Shown here piece by piece: positions 1 to 5,642 of a stretch of DNA of 5,642 nucleotides. The stretch's first letter is position 1. Each line of letters opens with the position of its first letter. Position numbers and translations under genes: made by a program. The stretch is from an uncultured Gemmatimonadota bacterium (GTDB lineage: Bacteria; Gemmatimonadota; Gemmatimonadetes; Gemmatimonadales; Gemmatimonadaceae), in assembly GCA_946887155.1 (NCBI GenBank), contig CAMPKM010000223.1, positions 1 to 5,642 on the forward strand, written 5' to 3'. A model generated the notes under the pieces. The model was given only the letters and a program-made list of their open reading frames with translations. It did not search any database and was not told the DNA's origin.

Positions 1-1
1 T

Positions 2-607
2 GCCCGGACCGCGTTAGGCGTCACCGTCGGCAAGTCGTCGGCTGTCCTGCTGTACGAGGCGGTGGGCGCCGATCTGGCGGCGCTGGCTTCGGAGCTGGAT
101 AAACTGGCGAGCTACACTGCCGGTGGCGCCATCGACGACGAAGCGGTGCGCGCCGTGGTGGGCGTGCGAAGCGGGGAGACAATGCCGGACCTGGTCGACG
201 CGGTAGCCGAGCGAAATGCGAGCAAGGCCCTGTCGCTCATCCCCGTGGTCCTCGCCCAGCCCAAGGCGAACGCAGTCACCTTCATCATGGCGCTCGCGAC
301 GCAAATGGGAGCGATTGCCTGGGGACGGGCCGCCCGCGACAGAGGAGTCCCCGCAGCGGGGATCGATCGCGGTCTGTTCGCCCTGCTCAAGGAGGGGAAG
401 GCCTTCACGGGGCGAAAATGGGGCGACGCGGTGGCTGCGTGGCAGCGCGCTATCCCGCGCTGGACGTCGGCCGAACTCACGCGCGCGATGAACGAGTTGC
501 TGGCCGCGGACATCGCCGCGAAGGAATCGCGTGTCTCATCGGAAGAGCAACTGGTGACATCACTCGTGCTGTCACTGTGCGCGAACCCGGAGCGGAAGGC
601 GGCGTGA
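2..607 (+). CDS. holA: DNA polymerase III subunit delta, C-terminal part (5' end outside window)
   Basis: HolA is the delta subunit of the clamp loader; it opens the beta sliding clamp so that it can be placed on primed DNA. The frame is open from the left edge (first full codon at base 2) and ends at TGA 605-607, giving 201 visible residues, roughly the last 60% of a normal delta. The sequence shows the family pattern from the end of the AAA+ lid into the helical collar: a G-D-L-L-like helix reading GADLAALASELDKLASY (the E-L-x-K-L core is very typical), then an I-x-x-x-x-V stretch and the PDLVDAVAERNASKALSLI helix that matches the 'f-L-x-d-A-i-x-x-g-x-x-x-A-l' signature, followed by collar helices. 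An internal GTG at 62 is not the start because homology continues upstream of it. Its stop overlaps the next gene's GTG by 4 bases. Recognition is by remembered family pattern; I am fairly sure. Confidence 0.86.
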   Translation, partial: ARTALGVTVGKSSAVLLYEAVGADLAALASELDKLASYTAGGAIDDEAVRAVVGVRSGETMPDLVDAVAERNASKALSLIPVVLAQPKANAVTFIMALATQMGAIAWGRAARDRGVPAAGIDRGLFALLKEGKAFTGRKWGDAVAAWQRAIPRWTSAELTRAMNELLAADIAAKESRVSSEEQLVTSLVLSLCANPERKAA

Positions 608-1449
608 CGATTCGGACACTGGCGCGGATTGGCCTGGCGGTGGTACTGGCCGCGACGCCGGCTCTGGCGCAGGACGTGGACAGCTCGCTGATGCGGGTCG
701 AGCGACTTGTCGTGGCGGGTGACCGTGCGGCGGCGCGCGTGCTGGTGGACTCGCTCTTCGCGGCCGCGACGCCAGACTCGCCGCGCACCGCCGACATGCT
801 GTATTGGCGCGCCGCGTCGGCACCGAACGCCGCCGACGCGGAACGGGACTATCTCCGCATTTCGATCGAGCATTCGCTCAGTCCACGCGCGCCGGATGCG
901 CTGCTCGCGCTGGCGCAGCTCGAGTTCGCGCGAGGTGATCGCACAGCGGCTCGCCGGCGGTTCGACCGGCTGCTCCGCGACTACCCCAGCGGCCGGCACG
1001 TACCGCGGGCCAGTCTCTGGAGCGGGCGGCTGGCGATCGAGGATCGCGACCCCGCCGGGTGTGCGACGCTGCAGTCGGCCCGATCGAAGATTCCCGCCGG
1101 CGACATCGAGCTTCGCAACCAGTTCGACTACTTCATCGGACAGTGCGCGCTGCTGCCGCCAGTGGACACGACGACCAGTCCCGTCACGCCAACTCCCACG
1201 ACGCCACCCGCCGCGACCACGGCCACCGAGTGGTCCGTGCAGGTTGCCGCGTACAACACCCAGCGCGACGCCATGACGCTGGCCGACCGGCTGATCCAGC
1301 GTGGCTTCCAGGTGCGCATCGTTGGCACTCGCGCGCCGTGGCGCGTTCGCGTTGGTCGCTACCCCACGCGGGCGGAAGCGGTAGCCGCGTTAGGCCGGAT
1401 GCGGGCCGCCAAGGTCAACGGCATCGTGGTCGAGGCCGAGCGTCCATGA
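604..1449 (+). CDS. Secreted TPR-like/SPOR-domain protein
   Basis: A 281-residue exported protein. The GTG start at 604 overlaps the holA stop (GTGA) and places a classic signal peptide at the very N terminus: basic MTIRTLAR, a hydrophobic core LAVVLAATPALA and a likely AxA cleavage before Q23. Upstream in-frame starts inside holA would bury this signal, so I reject them. Residues about 96-130 form a TPR-like helix pair (APDALLALAQLEFARGD, then AARRRFDRLLRDYPSG), as in YbgF/BamD-type repeats. Residues 184-208 are a Thr/Pro-rich linker. Residues 209-278 are a SPOR domain (WSVQVAAYNTQRDAMTLADRL, QVRIV, WRVRVGRYPTRAEA), a fold known to bind denuded septal peptidoglycan glycan. Inference: a periplasmic protein acting at the division site or cell wall. 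Two cysteines, C153 and C181, could form a disulfide. Upstream GGAG at 589-592 (11-base spacer) may serve as the ribosome site, with coupling to holA. No gene symbol is justified. Confidence 0.85.
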   Translation: MTIRTLARIGLAVVLAATPALAQDVDSSLMRVERLVVAGDRAAARVLVDSLFAAATPDSPRTADMLYWRAASAPNAADAERDYLRISIEHSLSPRAPDALLALAQLEFARGDRTAARRRFDRLLRDYPSGRHVPRASLWSGRLAIEDRDPAGCATLQSARSKIPAGDIELRNQFDYFIGQCALLPPVDTTTSPVTPTPTTPPAATTATEWSVQVAAYNTQRDAMTLADRLIQRGFQVRIVGTRAPWRVRVGRYPTRAEAVAALGRMRAAKVNGIVVEAERP

Positions 1450-3179
1450 GCCGCGAGGCGACGCCGCTGATGCAGCAGTACCAGCAGATCAAGTCGCAGC
1501 ACGCCAACGCCATCCTCATGTTCCGGATGGGCGACTTCTACGAGATGTTCTACGACGACGCCGAGGTCGCGTCGCGGGAACTCGGCCTCACGCTGACGTC
1601 GCGGAACAACGGCGGCGCGTCGGAAGTGCCGCTGGCCGGCGTGCCCGTGAAGGCGCTCACCGAATATCTCCGGCGGCTCGTCCAGAAGGGACACCGGGTC
1701 GCGATCTGCGAACAGGTGGAAGATCCGCGCCAGGCGAAAGGCATCGTCCGCCGCGAGGTGGTGGAGACGGTGACGCCCGGCGCCGCGTTTTCGGACGACC
1801 TGCTCGAGGGCGAGCGGCACAACTTTCTCTGCGCGGTCGCGGCGAAGGATGGTTCGTTAGGCATCGCCGCCGTCGACGTCTCGACCGGCGCCTTCCGCCT
1901 GCTGGTCGCCAAGGCGCAGGATGGACCGGCGCTGGTGGCTCGCCTCGCGCCGCGCGAAGTGCTGCTGGCGCGTGGCGGCGACACCGCCGCTGCGCTGTCG
2001 ACGGATGGCGCGCTCCTCACTGAACGCGAAGCCTGGGAATTCGAAGCTGACGTCGGACGCGAGGAGCTGGCGCGCCAGTTCGGGCTGCATTCCATCGAGG
2101 GACTCGGACTCGACGCCACGCACGCCGCCGCCCTCGGCGCGGCGGGTGCGGTCATGCGGTACCTGTGCGAGTTGCAGCCTGGCGGCGTGCCGCACCTCAT
2201 GCGCCCCCTCGTCGAGGTCACCGGCGACGCCATGCCGCTGGACGAGATGACGCGACGGAACCTCGAGATCGTCGAATCGATGCGCGGTGGCGCCAACGAG
2301 CGCGCCGGAACCCTGGTCGGCGTGCTCGATCGCACGCGCACGCCGATGGGCGCACGACGGCTTCGCGAGTGGCTGCTGGCGCCGTTGCTGTCCGTGGAGC
2401 GCATCGACCAGCGCCTCGATGCCGTGGCGCAAATGGTCGAGCGCCCCATCGCCCGGCTGGCCGTGTCCGACCTGCTCGACGGGATGCGGGACATCGAACG
2501 GCTGGCGGGCAAGACCGCCGCCGGACGCGTCAACCCGCGGGAGCTGCGTCATCTTGGCGAGTCACTCTCGAGGATGCGGGGGCTGGGGGAAGCCGTCGCG
2601 GCGATCGGTCGCGCCGGGGTGCTCGCGGGCATCCTCGACCAGTGGGACCGCTGTGACGACGTCGCGAATGACATCACCTCGCAACTCGTCGAGCGACCGC
2701 CGGCTGCGCTTGGCGACGAAGACGCGTTCCAGCAGGGGATTGATCCGGACCTCGATGCGCTCCGGTCGCTGCGTGACGGCGGCAAGGATGCCATCGCCGG
2801 GATCCAGTCGTCGGAACGCGAGCGGACCGGCATCGCCTCGCTCAAGGTCGGATACAACCGCGTCTTCGGGTACTTCATCGAGGTCAGCAACGCCAACCGG
2901 CATCTCATTCCGCCGGACTATCAGCGCCGCCAGACGCTGACGGGCGGCGAGCGGTACGTCACGCCGGCGCTCAAGGAATACGAAGAGAAAGTGTTAGGCG
3001 CGACGGAAGAAATCGAGCGGCGCGAACGCGAACTCTTCGAGTCTCTGCGGACGCGAGTGTCGGGCCAGATCACGAGGCTGCAGCTTGCCGCGGCGCGCGT
3101 CGCGACGCTCGACGTGCTGTCGTCGTTCGCACAGGTGGCCGAAACCGAGTCGTACGTGCGGCCCGTCATCACCGATTGA
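1446..3179 (+). CDS. mutS: MutS N-terminal fragment: mismatch-binding, connector, core and clamp domains
   Basis: This is what would be translated if the TGA at 3177-3179 acts as a stop: 577 residues. The mismatch-wedge motif GDFYEMF is intact, with F31 and E33 matching the Phe-X-Glu that stacks on the mispaired base. The mismatch-binding domain continues with AGVPVKALTEYLRRLVQKG and VAICEQVEDP. The connector, core and lever regions follow (DEMTRRNLEIVESMRGG, TPMGARRLREWLLAPL). Residues 466-480 carry the strongly conserved SLKVGYNRVFGYFIEV clamp-region pattern, and the piece ends with SYVRPVITD. All of the ATPase domain and the dimer interface are missing, so from family knowledge this piece alone should not support mismatch repair. 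Nothing in the 577 residues looks decayed, which points to a very recent stop, an error or readthrough rather than an old pseudogene. Confidence 0.72.
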   Translation: MSREATPLMQQYQQIKSQHANAILMFRMGDFYEMFYDDAEVASRELGLTLTSRNNGGASEVPLAGVPVKALTEYLRRLVQKGHRVAICEQVEDPRQAKGIVRREVVETVTPGAAFSDDLLEGERHNFLCAVAAKDGSLGIAAVDVSTGAFRLLVAKAQDGPALVARLAPREVLLARGGDTAAALSTDGALLTEREAWEFEADVGREELARQFGLHSIEGLGLDATHAAALGAAGAVMRYLCELQPGGVPHLMRPLVEVTGDAMPLDEMTRRNLEIVESMRGGANERAGTLVGVLDRTRTPMGARRLREWLLAPLLSVERIDQRLDAVAQMVERPIARLAVSDLLDGMRDIERLAGKTAAGRVNPRELRHLGESLSRMRGLGEAVAAIGRAGVLAGILDQWDRCDDVANDITSQLVERPPAALGDEDAFQQGIDPDLDALRSLRDGGKDAIAGIQSSERERTGIASLKVGYNRVFGYFIEVSNANRHLIPPDYQRRQTLTGGERYVTPALKEYEEKVLGATEEIERRERELFESLRTRVSGQITRLQLAAARVATLDVLSSFAQVAETESYVRPVITD

Positions 3180-3180
3180 T

Positions 3181-3196
3181 ATGATCTCGAGATCAT
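3181..3196. repeat. 16-bp perfect palindrome just after the mutS TGA
   Basis: ATGATCTCGAGATCAT equals its own reverse complement. It begins one base after the internal stop codon at 3177-3179 and encodes YDLEII of the MutS frame. As RNA it can fold as a 6-bp stem with a UCGA loop, which is only moderately stable. It may be chance, a dyad protein site, or structure linked to the stop. Confidence 0.6.
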
Positions 3197-3224
3197 TGGA
3201 GGGCGCCACCCGGTCGTCGAGCGG

Positions 3225-4061
3225 ATGATGGCGCGCGATCGCTTCATCCCGAACGACGTCAGGCTGGGACCGGACGCGCGCATGATCATCCTCACCGGCC
3301 CGAACATGGCGGGCAAGTCGACCGTGCTGCGACAGGTCGGCCTCATCGTGCTCCTGGCGCAGGCCGGCGCGTTCGTGCCCGCGACCCGCGCCCGGATCGG
3401 ACTGGTCGATCGCCTCTTCACGCGCGTCGGCGCGAGCGACAACCTCGTGCGCGGCCAATCCACCTTCATGGTGGAGATGGCTGAAACGAGCGCCATCCTG
3501 CACCTCGCGACCGAACGCAGCCTCGTGCTGCTCGATGAAATCGGCCGCGGCACGTCGACGTACGATGGCGTCTCCATCGCCTGGGCCGTGAGCGAACACC
3601 TTCACGATCGGGCGCGCTGCAAGACGATCTTCGCGACGCACTATCATGAACTCACGCAGCTGGCCGACGAATTGTCCGCGGTCAGGAACTTCAATGTCGC
3701 GGTCCGTGAATCCGGTGATGACGTGGTGTTCCTGCACCGCCTGCAGCCCGGCGGAGCGGACCGCTCGTATGGCATCGAGGTCGGCCGGCTGGCCGGGCTG
3801 CCGGCGCCCGTCATCCAGCGAGCGCGGGCGGTCCTGAGACTACTCGAGGGCGAGCAGCTCGCCGCTGGATTGTCGGGGCGGGATGGCCGGGGTGTACCGA
3901 GCGCAATCCCGGGTGAGATGACCGCGCAGCTCGGACTGTTCGCTGAATCACATCCGGTCGTGGAGCGATTGAAGCACATTGATACCGACACCATGACCCC
4001 ACTCGAAGCCCTGCAAACGCTCGACGAACTGAAGCGCCTGTCGCACGAGGCGCGTTCGTGA
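3225..4061 (+). CDS. mutS: MutS C-terminal fragment: ABC-type ATPase domain and beta-clamp motif
   Basis: This piece is in the same frame as the upstream part; ATG 3225 is only the first available ATG/GTG/TTG after the stop, giving 278 residues, and is probably not a natural start because it cuts off the conserved GGRHPVVER motif encoded at 3198-3224. The ATPase machinery is complete: Walker [10 protein letters not shown] (residues 618-626 of the full protein), the ABC-type signature [10 protein letters not shown], Walker [12 protein letters not shown] (D697, E698), and the FATHYHEL switch histidine H732. Near the C terminus QLGLF (828-832, encoded at 3927-3941) fits the beta-sliding-clamp binding consensus, and the end [15 protein letters not shown] is the usual MutS tail. 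A purine-rich GGAGGG at 3198-3203 precedes ATG 3225, but the 21-base spacer is poor for initiation. The stop overlaps the GTG of the next gene. Confidence 0.7.
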   Translation: MMARDRFIPNDVRLGPDARMIILTGPNMAGKSTVLRQVGLIVLLAQAGAFVPATRARIGLVDRLFTRVGASDNLVRGQSTFMVEMAETSAILHLATERSLVLLDEIGRGTSTYDGVSIAWAVSEHLHDRARCKTIFATHYHELTQLADELSAVRNFNVAVRESGDDVVFLHRLQPGGADRSYGIEVGRLAGLPAPVIQRARAVLRLLEGEQLAAGLSGRDGRGVPSAIPGEMTAQLGLFAESHPVVERLKHIDTDTMTPLEALQTLDELKRLSHEARS

Positions 4062-4465
4062 GGCGCGAACGCTGCTTGTCCCTGGCATTCGTGGCACTGC
4101 TGGCGGCGGTGGCGGCATGCGCGGGCCAGACCGACGAGGACACCGATTCGTCGGACCCGGCACTGCTGACGCAGGACCTGCCCTTCGTCTATCCGCCGGT
4201 GCTGTACGCGGAACGCATCGAGGGTGACGTCGGGTTGCGGCTGTTCGTGGATTCGTTAGGCCTGGTCGTTCCCGAGTCGACGTCCGTCGCCGAGCCGTCT
4301 TCGCACGCCGCGTTCGATTCGGCGGCGGTGGCCGGCGCGCCGTACCTGCAGTTCCAACCCGCGCGCAGTGAAGGCGCGCGCGTGGGAAGGACGGTCGTCC
4401 TTCCCGTGAAATTCCGGGTACCGCCCGATTCACAGCGCCGGGATACATTACCGGAGAAGCGTTGA
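4058..4465 (+). CDS. Small lipoprotein with TonB C-terminal-like domain
   Basis: A 135-residue protein starting at GTG 4058, which overlaps the mutS stop by 4 bases; GAGG at 4047-4050 with a 7-base spacer is a good ribosome site. The N terminus is a lipoprotein signal: RRER, a hydrophobic run [10 protein letters not shown] and lipobox VAAC with C21 as the lipidated residue. After a short acidic stretch ([10 protein letters not shown]), residues about 43-122 match the TonB-C pattern: [26 protein letters not shown], then [23 protein letters not shown] and VVLPVKFRV. In true TonB this domain contacts the TonB box of outer-membrane receptors and is tethered by an inner-membrane helix and a long Pro-rich spacer. 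Both are missing here, so energy transduction is doubtful and a structural or lipid-anchored envelope role is possible. Alanine follows the cysteine, not Asp, so by the proteobacterial Lol rule it would go to the outer membrane (inference). Domain call by pattern memory. Confidence 0.78.
   Translation: MRRERCLSLAFVALLAAVAACAGQTDEDTDSSDPALLTQDLPFVYPPVLYAERIEGDVGLRLFVDSLGLVVPESTSVAEPSSHAAFDSAAVAGAPYLQFQPARSEGARVGRTVVLPVKFRVPPDSQRRDTLPEKR
4360..4380 (+). repeat. Inverted repeat, GC-only stem (7 bp, 7-base loop)
   Basis: CGCGCGC at 4360-4366 pairs with GCGCGCG at 4374-4380 around a 7-base loop. It lies inside the lipoprotein coding region (residues QPARSEGAR) and ends exactly where the next stem-loop begins. 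There is no U-rich tract, so it is not an intrinsic terminator. Confidence 0.5.
4381..4408 (+). repeat. Inverted repeat, strong stem-loop upstream of ddl
   Basis: GGGAAGGAC at 4384-4392 is followed by loop GGTC and its exact complement GTCCTTCCC at 4397-4405. In RNA, C4381-G4408 and two G-U pairs extend the stem to 12 pairs with a 4-base loop. It sits inside the lipoprotein gene, 86 bases before the ddl start. The bases after it (AAATTCCGGG) have no U run, so a plain terminator is unlikely; mRNA stabilisation, processing or a pause site before ddl are possible. Confidence 0.55.
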
Positions 4466-4476
4466 TCAGCGGCCAC

Positions 4477-4480
4477 GAGG
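4477..4480 (+). promoter_or_regulatory. Probable ribosome binding site for ddl
   Basis: GAGG lies in the 28-base gap between the lipoprotein stop (4463-4465) and GTG 4494, the largest gap between genes here. The 13-base spacer is longer than ideal. I see no promoter in this short gap. Confidence 0.4.
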
Positions 4481-4493
4481 CAATTCGAACAGC

Positions 4494-5504
4494 GTGAAGA
4501 TCACCGTACTGATGGGTGGCACGTCCGCCGAACGCGACGTGTCGATTGCGTCGGGACTGCGCATCGCCGCGGCGCTCCGGTCTCGCGGACACGACGTCAC
4601 ATCCCTCGATACGGCGGCCGGCGTCATCGATGCGGCCTCCGAACGGGCACTCCTGGCGGCCGGTGTGCAGCAGGCTCCGCCAGATCTCGAGGCATTGGCG
4701 GACATGTCGAAACGGTCGCTGTCGCCGTCACTTGGCACACTGCCCGACGTGCGGGATGCCGATGTGGTGTTCCTGGCGCTGCATGGGGGGCAGGGCGAAG
4801 ATGGCACCCTGCAGGCGCTGTTCGATCTCTGTGGCGTCAGGTACACGGGCACGGGCCAGCTTGGCAGCGCACTGGCGATGGACAAGGATCTTTCCAAGCG
4901 CCTGTTCCGCGACAACGGGGTAACGACACCAGACTGGTTGATGGCGCCCGCGACGGCAGACGAGGTGCAAACACGACTTGGACTTCCGGTGATCGTCAAG
5001 CCGTCCAAGCAGGGTTCGACCGTCGGCCTAACGCTGGTTCGCGACCCGGCGGACCTCGAGCCCGCTGTCGCCGAGGCGTTCCGTTACGATGACGAAGTGA
5101 TGATCGAGCAATTCATCGCCGGGCGCGAGCTCACGGTCGGCATTCTCGGAAATGAGGCACTTCCAATTGGTGAGATCATCCCCAAGCATGAGCTCTACGA
5201 TTACGAGTGCAAGTACACGCAGGGCATGGCGGTCGAGGAGTTCCCCGCTCGTCTCAGCCCTGCGATAGCCGAACTGGTGCAGGAGCAGGCGCAACTGGCG
5301 TTCAGGGCGCTGAAGCTGAGAGGCTACGCGCGGATTGACTTCCGTCTGGACGATTCCGGTGGTTGTTTCTGTCTCGAGGCCAACACGCTACCAGGCATGA
5401 CGGAATTGAGCCTGATTCCGCAGGCGGCAGCCGCGGCGGGAATCACGTTCCCTGACCTCTGCGAGCGGATTGTCCGACTCGCGACTCAAGATGGGAGAAA
5501 GTAA
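4494..5504 (+). CDS. ddl: D-alanine--D-alanine ligase
   Basis: Ddl is a cytosolic ATP-grasp enzyme that joins two D-alanines for the UDP-MurNAc-pentapeptide of peptidoglycan. The 336-residue product begins KITVLMGGTSAERDVS, the canonical opening, which fixes GTG 4494 as the start; GAGG at 4477-4480 lies 13 bases upstream, a little far. Visible motifs: E13 in GGTSAERDVS; HGGQGEDG (97-104); MDK with K131; ATP-binding KPSKQGSTVG (169-178); EQFIAGRELTVG; YDYECKY (235-241); RIDF (280-283); and the C-terminal CLEANTLPGMT-x-x-S (293-306). Compared with E. coli DdlB as I remember it, S150, Y216, R255, D257, E270, N272, G276 and S281 all find counterparts at a constant offset of 25 (S175, Y241, R280, D282, E295, N297, G301, S306). 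The tyrosine at Y241 argues for D-Ala-D-Ala rather than a VanA-type D-lactate ligase. Relative to DdlB the N-terminal domain carries extra residues, around 45-85. No defect is seen. Confidence 0.95.
   Translation: MKITVLMGGTSAERDVSIASGLRIAAALRSRGHDVTSLDTAAGVIDAASERALLAAGVQQAPPDLEALADMSKRSLSPSLGTLPDVRDADVVFLALHGGQGEDGTLQALFDLCGVRYTGTGQLGSALAMDKDLSKRLFRDNGVTTPDWLMAPATADEVQTRLGLPVIVKPSKQGSTVGLTLVRDPADLEPAVAEAFRYDDEVMIEQFIAGRELTVGILGNEALPIGEIIPKHELYDYECKYTQGMAVEEFPARLSPAIAELVQEQAQLAFRALKLRGYARIDFRLDDSGGCFCLEANTLPGMTELSLIPQAAAAAGITFPDLCERIVRLATQDGRK
5493..5497 (+). promoter_or_regulatory. Probable ribosome binding site deciding the start of the QueE-like gene
   Basis: GGGAG inside the last codons of ddl precedes ATG 5509 by 11 bases and favours it over the in-frame ATG at 5491. 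Confidence 0.5.
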
Positions 5505-5508
5505 GACG

Positions 5509-5642
5509 ATGGGTGCAACACCAGTTCTGGCGGCCGCGCTGGCCGGGATTCCGTCGGGGATTCAGCGGCAGGGCGTATGGGCAGGGCGCCGCCAGGTTTT
5601 CATCCGGTTTGCGGGCGCCGCAGAAACGGCGCAGATGTATAC
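5509..5642 (+). CDS. QueE-like N terminus lacking the iron-sulfur cysteines (3' end outside window)
   Basis: 44 complete codons are visible. ATG 5509 begins 4 bases after the ddl stop and has GGGAG at 5493-5497 with an 11-base spacer; an in-frame ATG at 5491 would overlap ddl by 14 bases and lacks a ribosome site, so it is less likely. Residues 18-36 (IQ..GVWAGR..VFIRFAG) align without gaps to the start of 7-carboxy-7-deazaguanine synthase QueE, whose pattern is IQGEG-x-x-x-G-R-x-x-V-F-x-R-x-x-G-C. Q19 and R33 fall on substrate-binding Gln and Arg of QueE, but the Glu of QGEG is Gln (Q21) and G is R20. The three cluster cysteines of CX3CX2C, expected at 37, 41 and 44, read Ala, Ala and Tyr; other frames do not restore them. 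So it may be a QueE-derived protein without radical chemistry. The match is by memory over about 20 residues, so the family call is tentative. Confidence 0.5.
   Translation, partial: MGATPVLAAALAGIPSGIQRQGVWAGRRQVFIRFAGAAETAQMY

Larger units (their letters stand above)
1446..4061 (+). pseudogene. mutS: DNA mismatch repair protein MutS, interrupted by in-frame TGA
   Basis: MutS recognises mismatches and small loops in newly copied DNA and, through ATP-driven clamp sliding, recruits MutL. The reading frame from ATG 1446 to TGA 4059-4061 would give 871 residues, the usual MutS length, but codon 578 (3177-3179) is TGA. MutS homology is continuous and in the same frame on both sides: ...ESYVRPVITD, stop, [15 protein letters not shown].... 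No frameshift is involved; one base change would restore the gene. TGA also ends holA, the SPOR gene and the lipoprotein gene here, so a recoded genetic code is excluded. The possibilities are a recent nonsense mutation (mutator lineage), a sequence or assembly error, or programmed readthrough; I cannot distinguish them. The start is fixed by the ATGA overlap with the SPOR gene and by MSREATPLMQQY, the usual MutS opening; GAGG at 1432-1435 lies 10 bases upstream. The identity of the gene is secure. Confidence 0.93.
13..5032. repeat. Dispersed GTTAGGC motif, six copies
   Basis: Individual copies: plus strand 13-19, 1389-1395, 1856-1862, 2993-2999 and 4255-4261; minus strand 5026-5032. Five of the six extend to CGTTAGGC (all but 2993). 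All five plus copies are in the same codon phase, reading TTA GGC (Leu-Gly); the minus copy lies over GGC CTA AC in ddl. Whether this is a DNA signal or a codon-pair habit is open. Confidence 0.55.

Noticed and set aside
361..370. GATCGATC palindrome in holA
   Set aside because: A short 8-base palindrome expected by chance in this sequence; no second feature supports it.
418..603. Extending the SPOR gene upstream to ATG 418
   Set aside because: The extra residues are the out-of-frame reading of holA and would bury the signal peptide that begins at GTG 604.
1059..1445. Extending mutS upstream to an ATG at 1059
   Set aside because: The extension overlaps the SPOR domain out of frame and has no MutS similarity; ATG 1446 gives the standard MutS N terminus.
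1550..2533. Long minus-strand open frame over mutS (327 residues)
   Set aside because: It is Arg/Ser-rich and low in complexity, opposite clearly conserved mutS codons; a shadow of GC-rich coding sequence. The same holds for the other minus-strand frames, such as 112-999 and 3948-4592.
3177..3179. Genome using TGA as Trp or Gly (alternative code)
   Set aside because: TGA ends holA, the SPOR gene, mutS and the lipoprotein gene at exact 4-base overlaps or normal C termini in this same window.
3177..3220. Selenocysteine insertion at the mutS TGA
   Set aside because: MutS has no conserved Cys here and no redox role; the adjacent 6-bp stem with a UCGA loop starts one base after the stop and does not resemble a bacterial SECIS as I know it.
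4381..4408. Intrinsic transcription terminator
   Set aside because: The stem is good, but it lies inside a coding region and is not followed by a U-rich run.

Overview
This GC-rich window carries six genes, all on the plus strand and almost without gaps, so it reads as part of one operon. In order: the 3' end of holA (DNA polymerase III delta, clamp loader), a secreted TPR/SPOR-domain protein, mutS (mismatch repair ATPase), a small lipoprotein with a TonB-C-like domain, ddl (D-alanine--D-alanine ligase), and the first 44 codons of a protein resembling the N terminus of the radical-SAM enzyme QueE. Three junctions are 4-base stop/start overlaps (GTGA at 604-607, ATGA at 1446-1449, GTGA at 4058-4061), typical of translational coupling. 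The other two junctions are 28 and 4 bases. No stretch over 300 bases lacks a gene, and I see no tRNA, rRNA, CRISPR array, insertion sequence or intrinsic terminator.

The gene set, base composition and GTG starts suggest a free-living, diderm, peptidoglycan-making bacterium. Gemmatimonadota is my best guess from the feel of the protein sequences and the gene order, but this is inference and not shown by any single marker.

Functionally the operon mixes genome maintenance (HolA, MutS) with envelope work (SPOR protein, TonB-like lipoprotein, Ddl).

The main oddities are as follows. (1) mutS is cut by a single in-frame TGA at 3177-3179, exactly between the lever/clamp region and the ATPase domain, with perfect MutS homology in the same frame on both sides. 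A 16-bp perfect palindrome starts one base later. (2) The last, partial gene aligns without gaps to the QueE N terminus, but the three cysteines of the CX3CX2C iron-sulfur motif read Ala, Ala, Tyr. (3) The heptamer GTTAGGC occurs six times (five on the plus strand), and five of the only six TTA leucine codons lie in it. (4) Two strong stem-loops abut each other at 4360-4408, inside the lipoprotein gene just before ddl.
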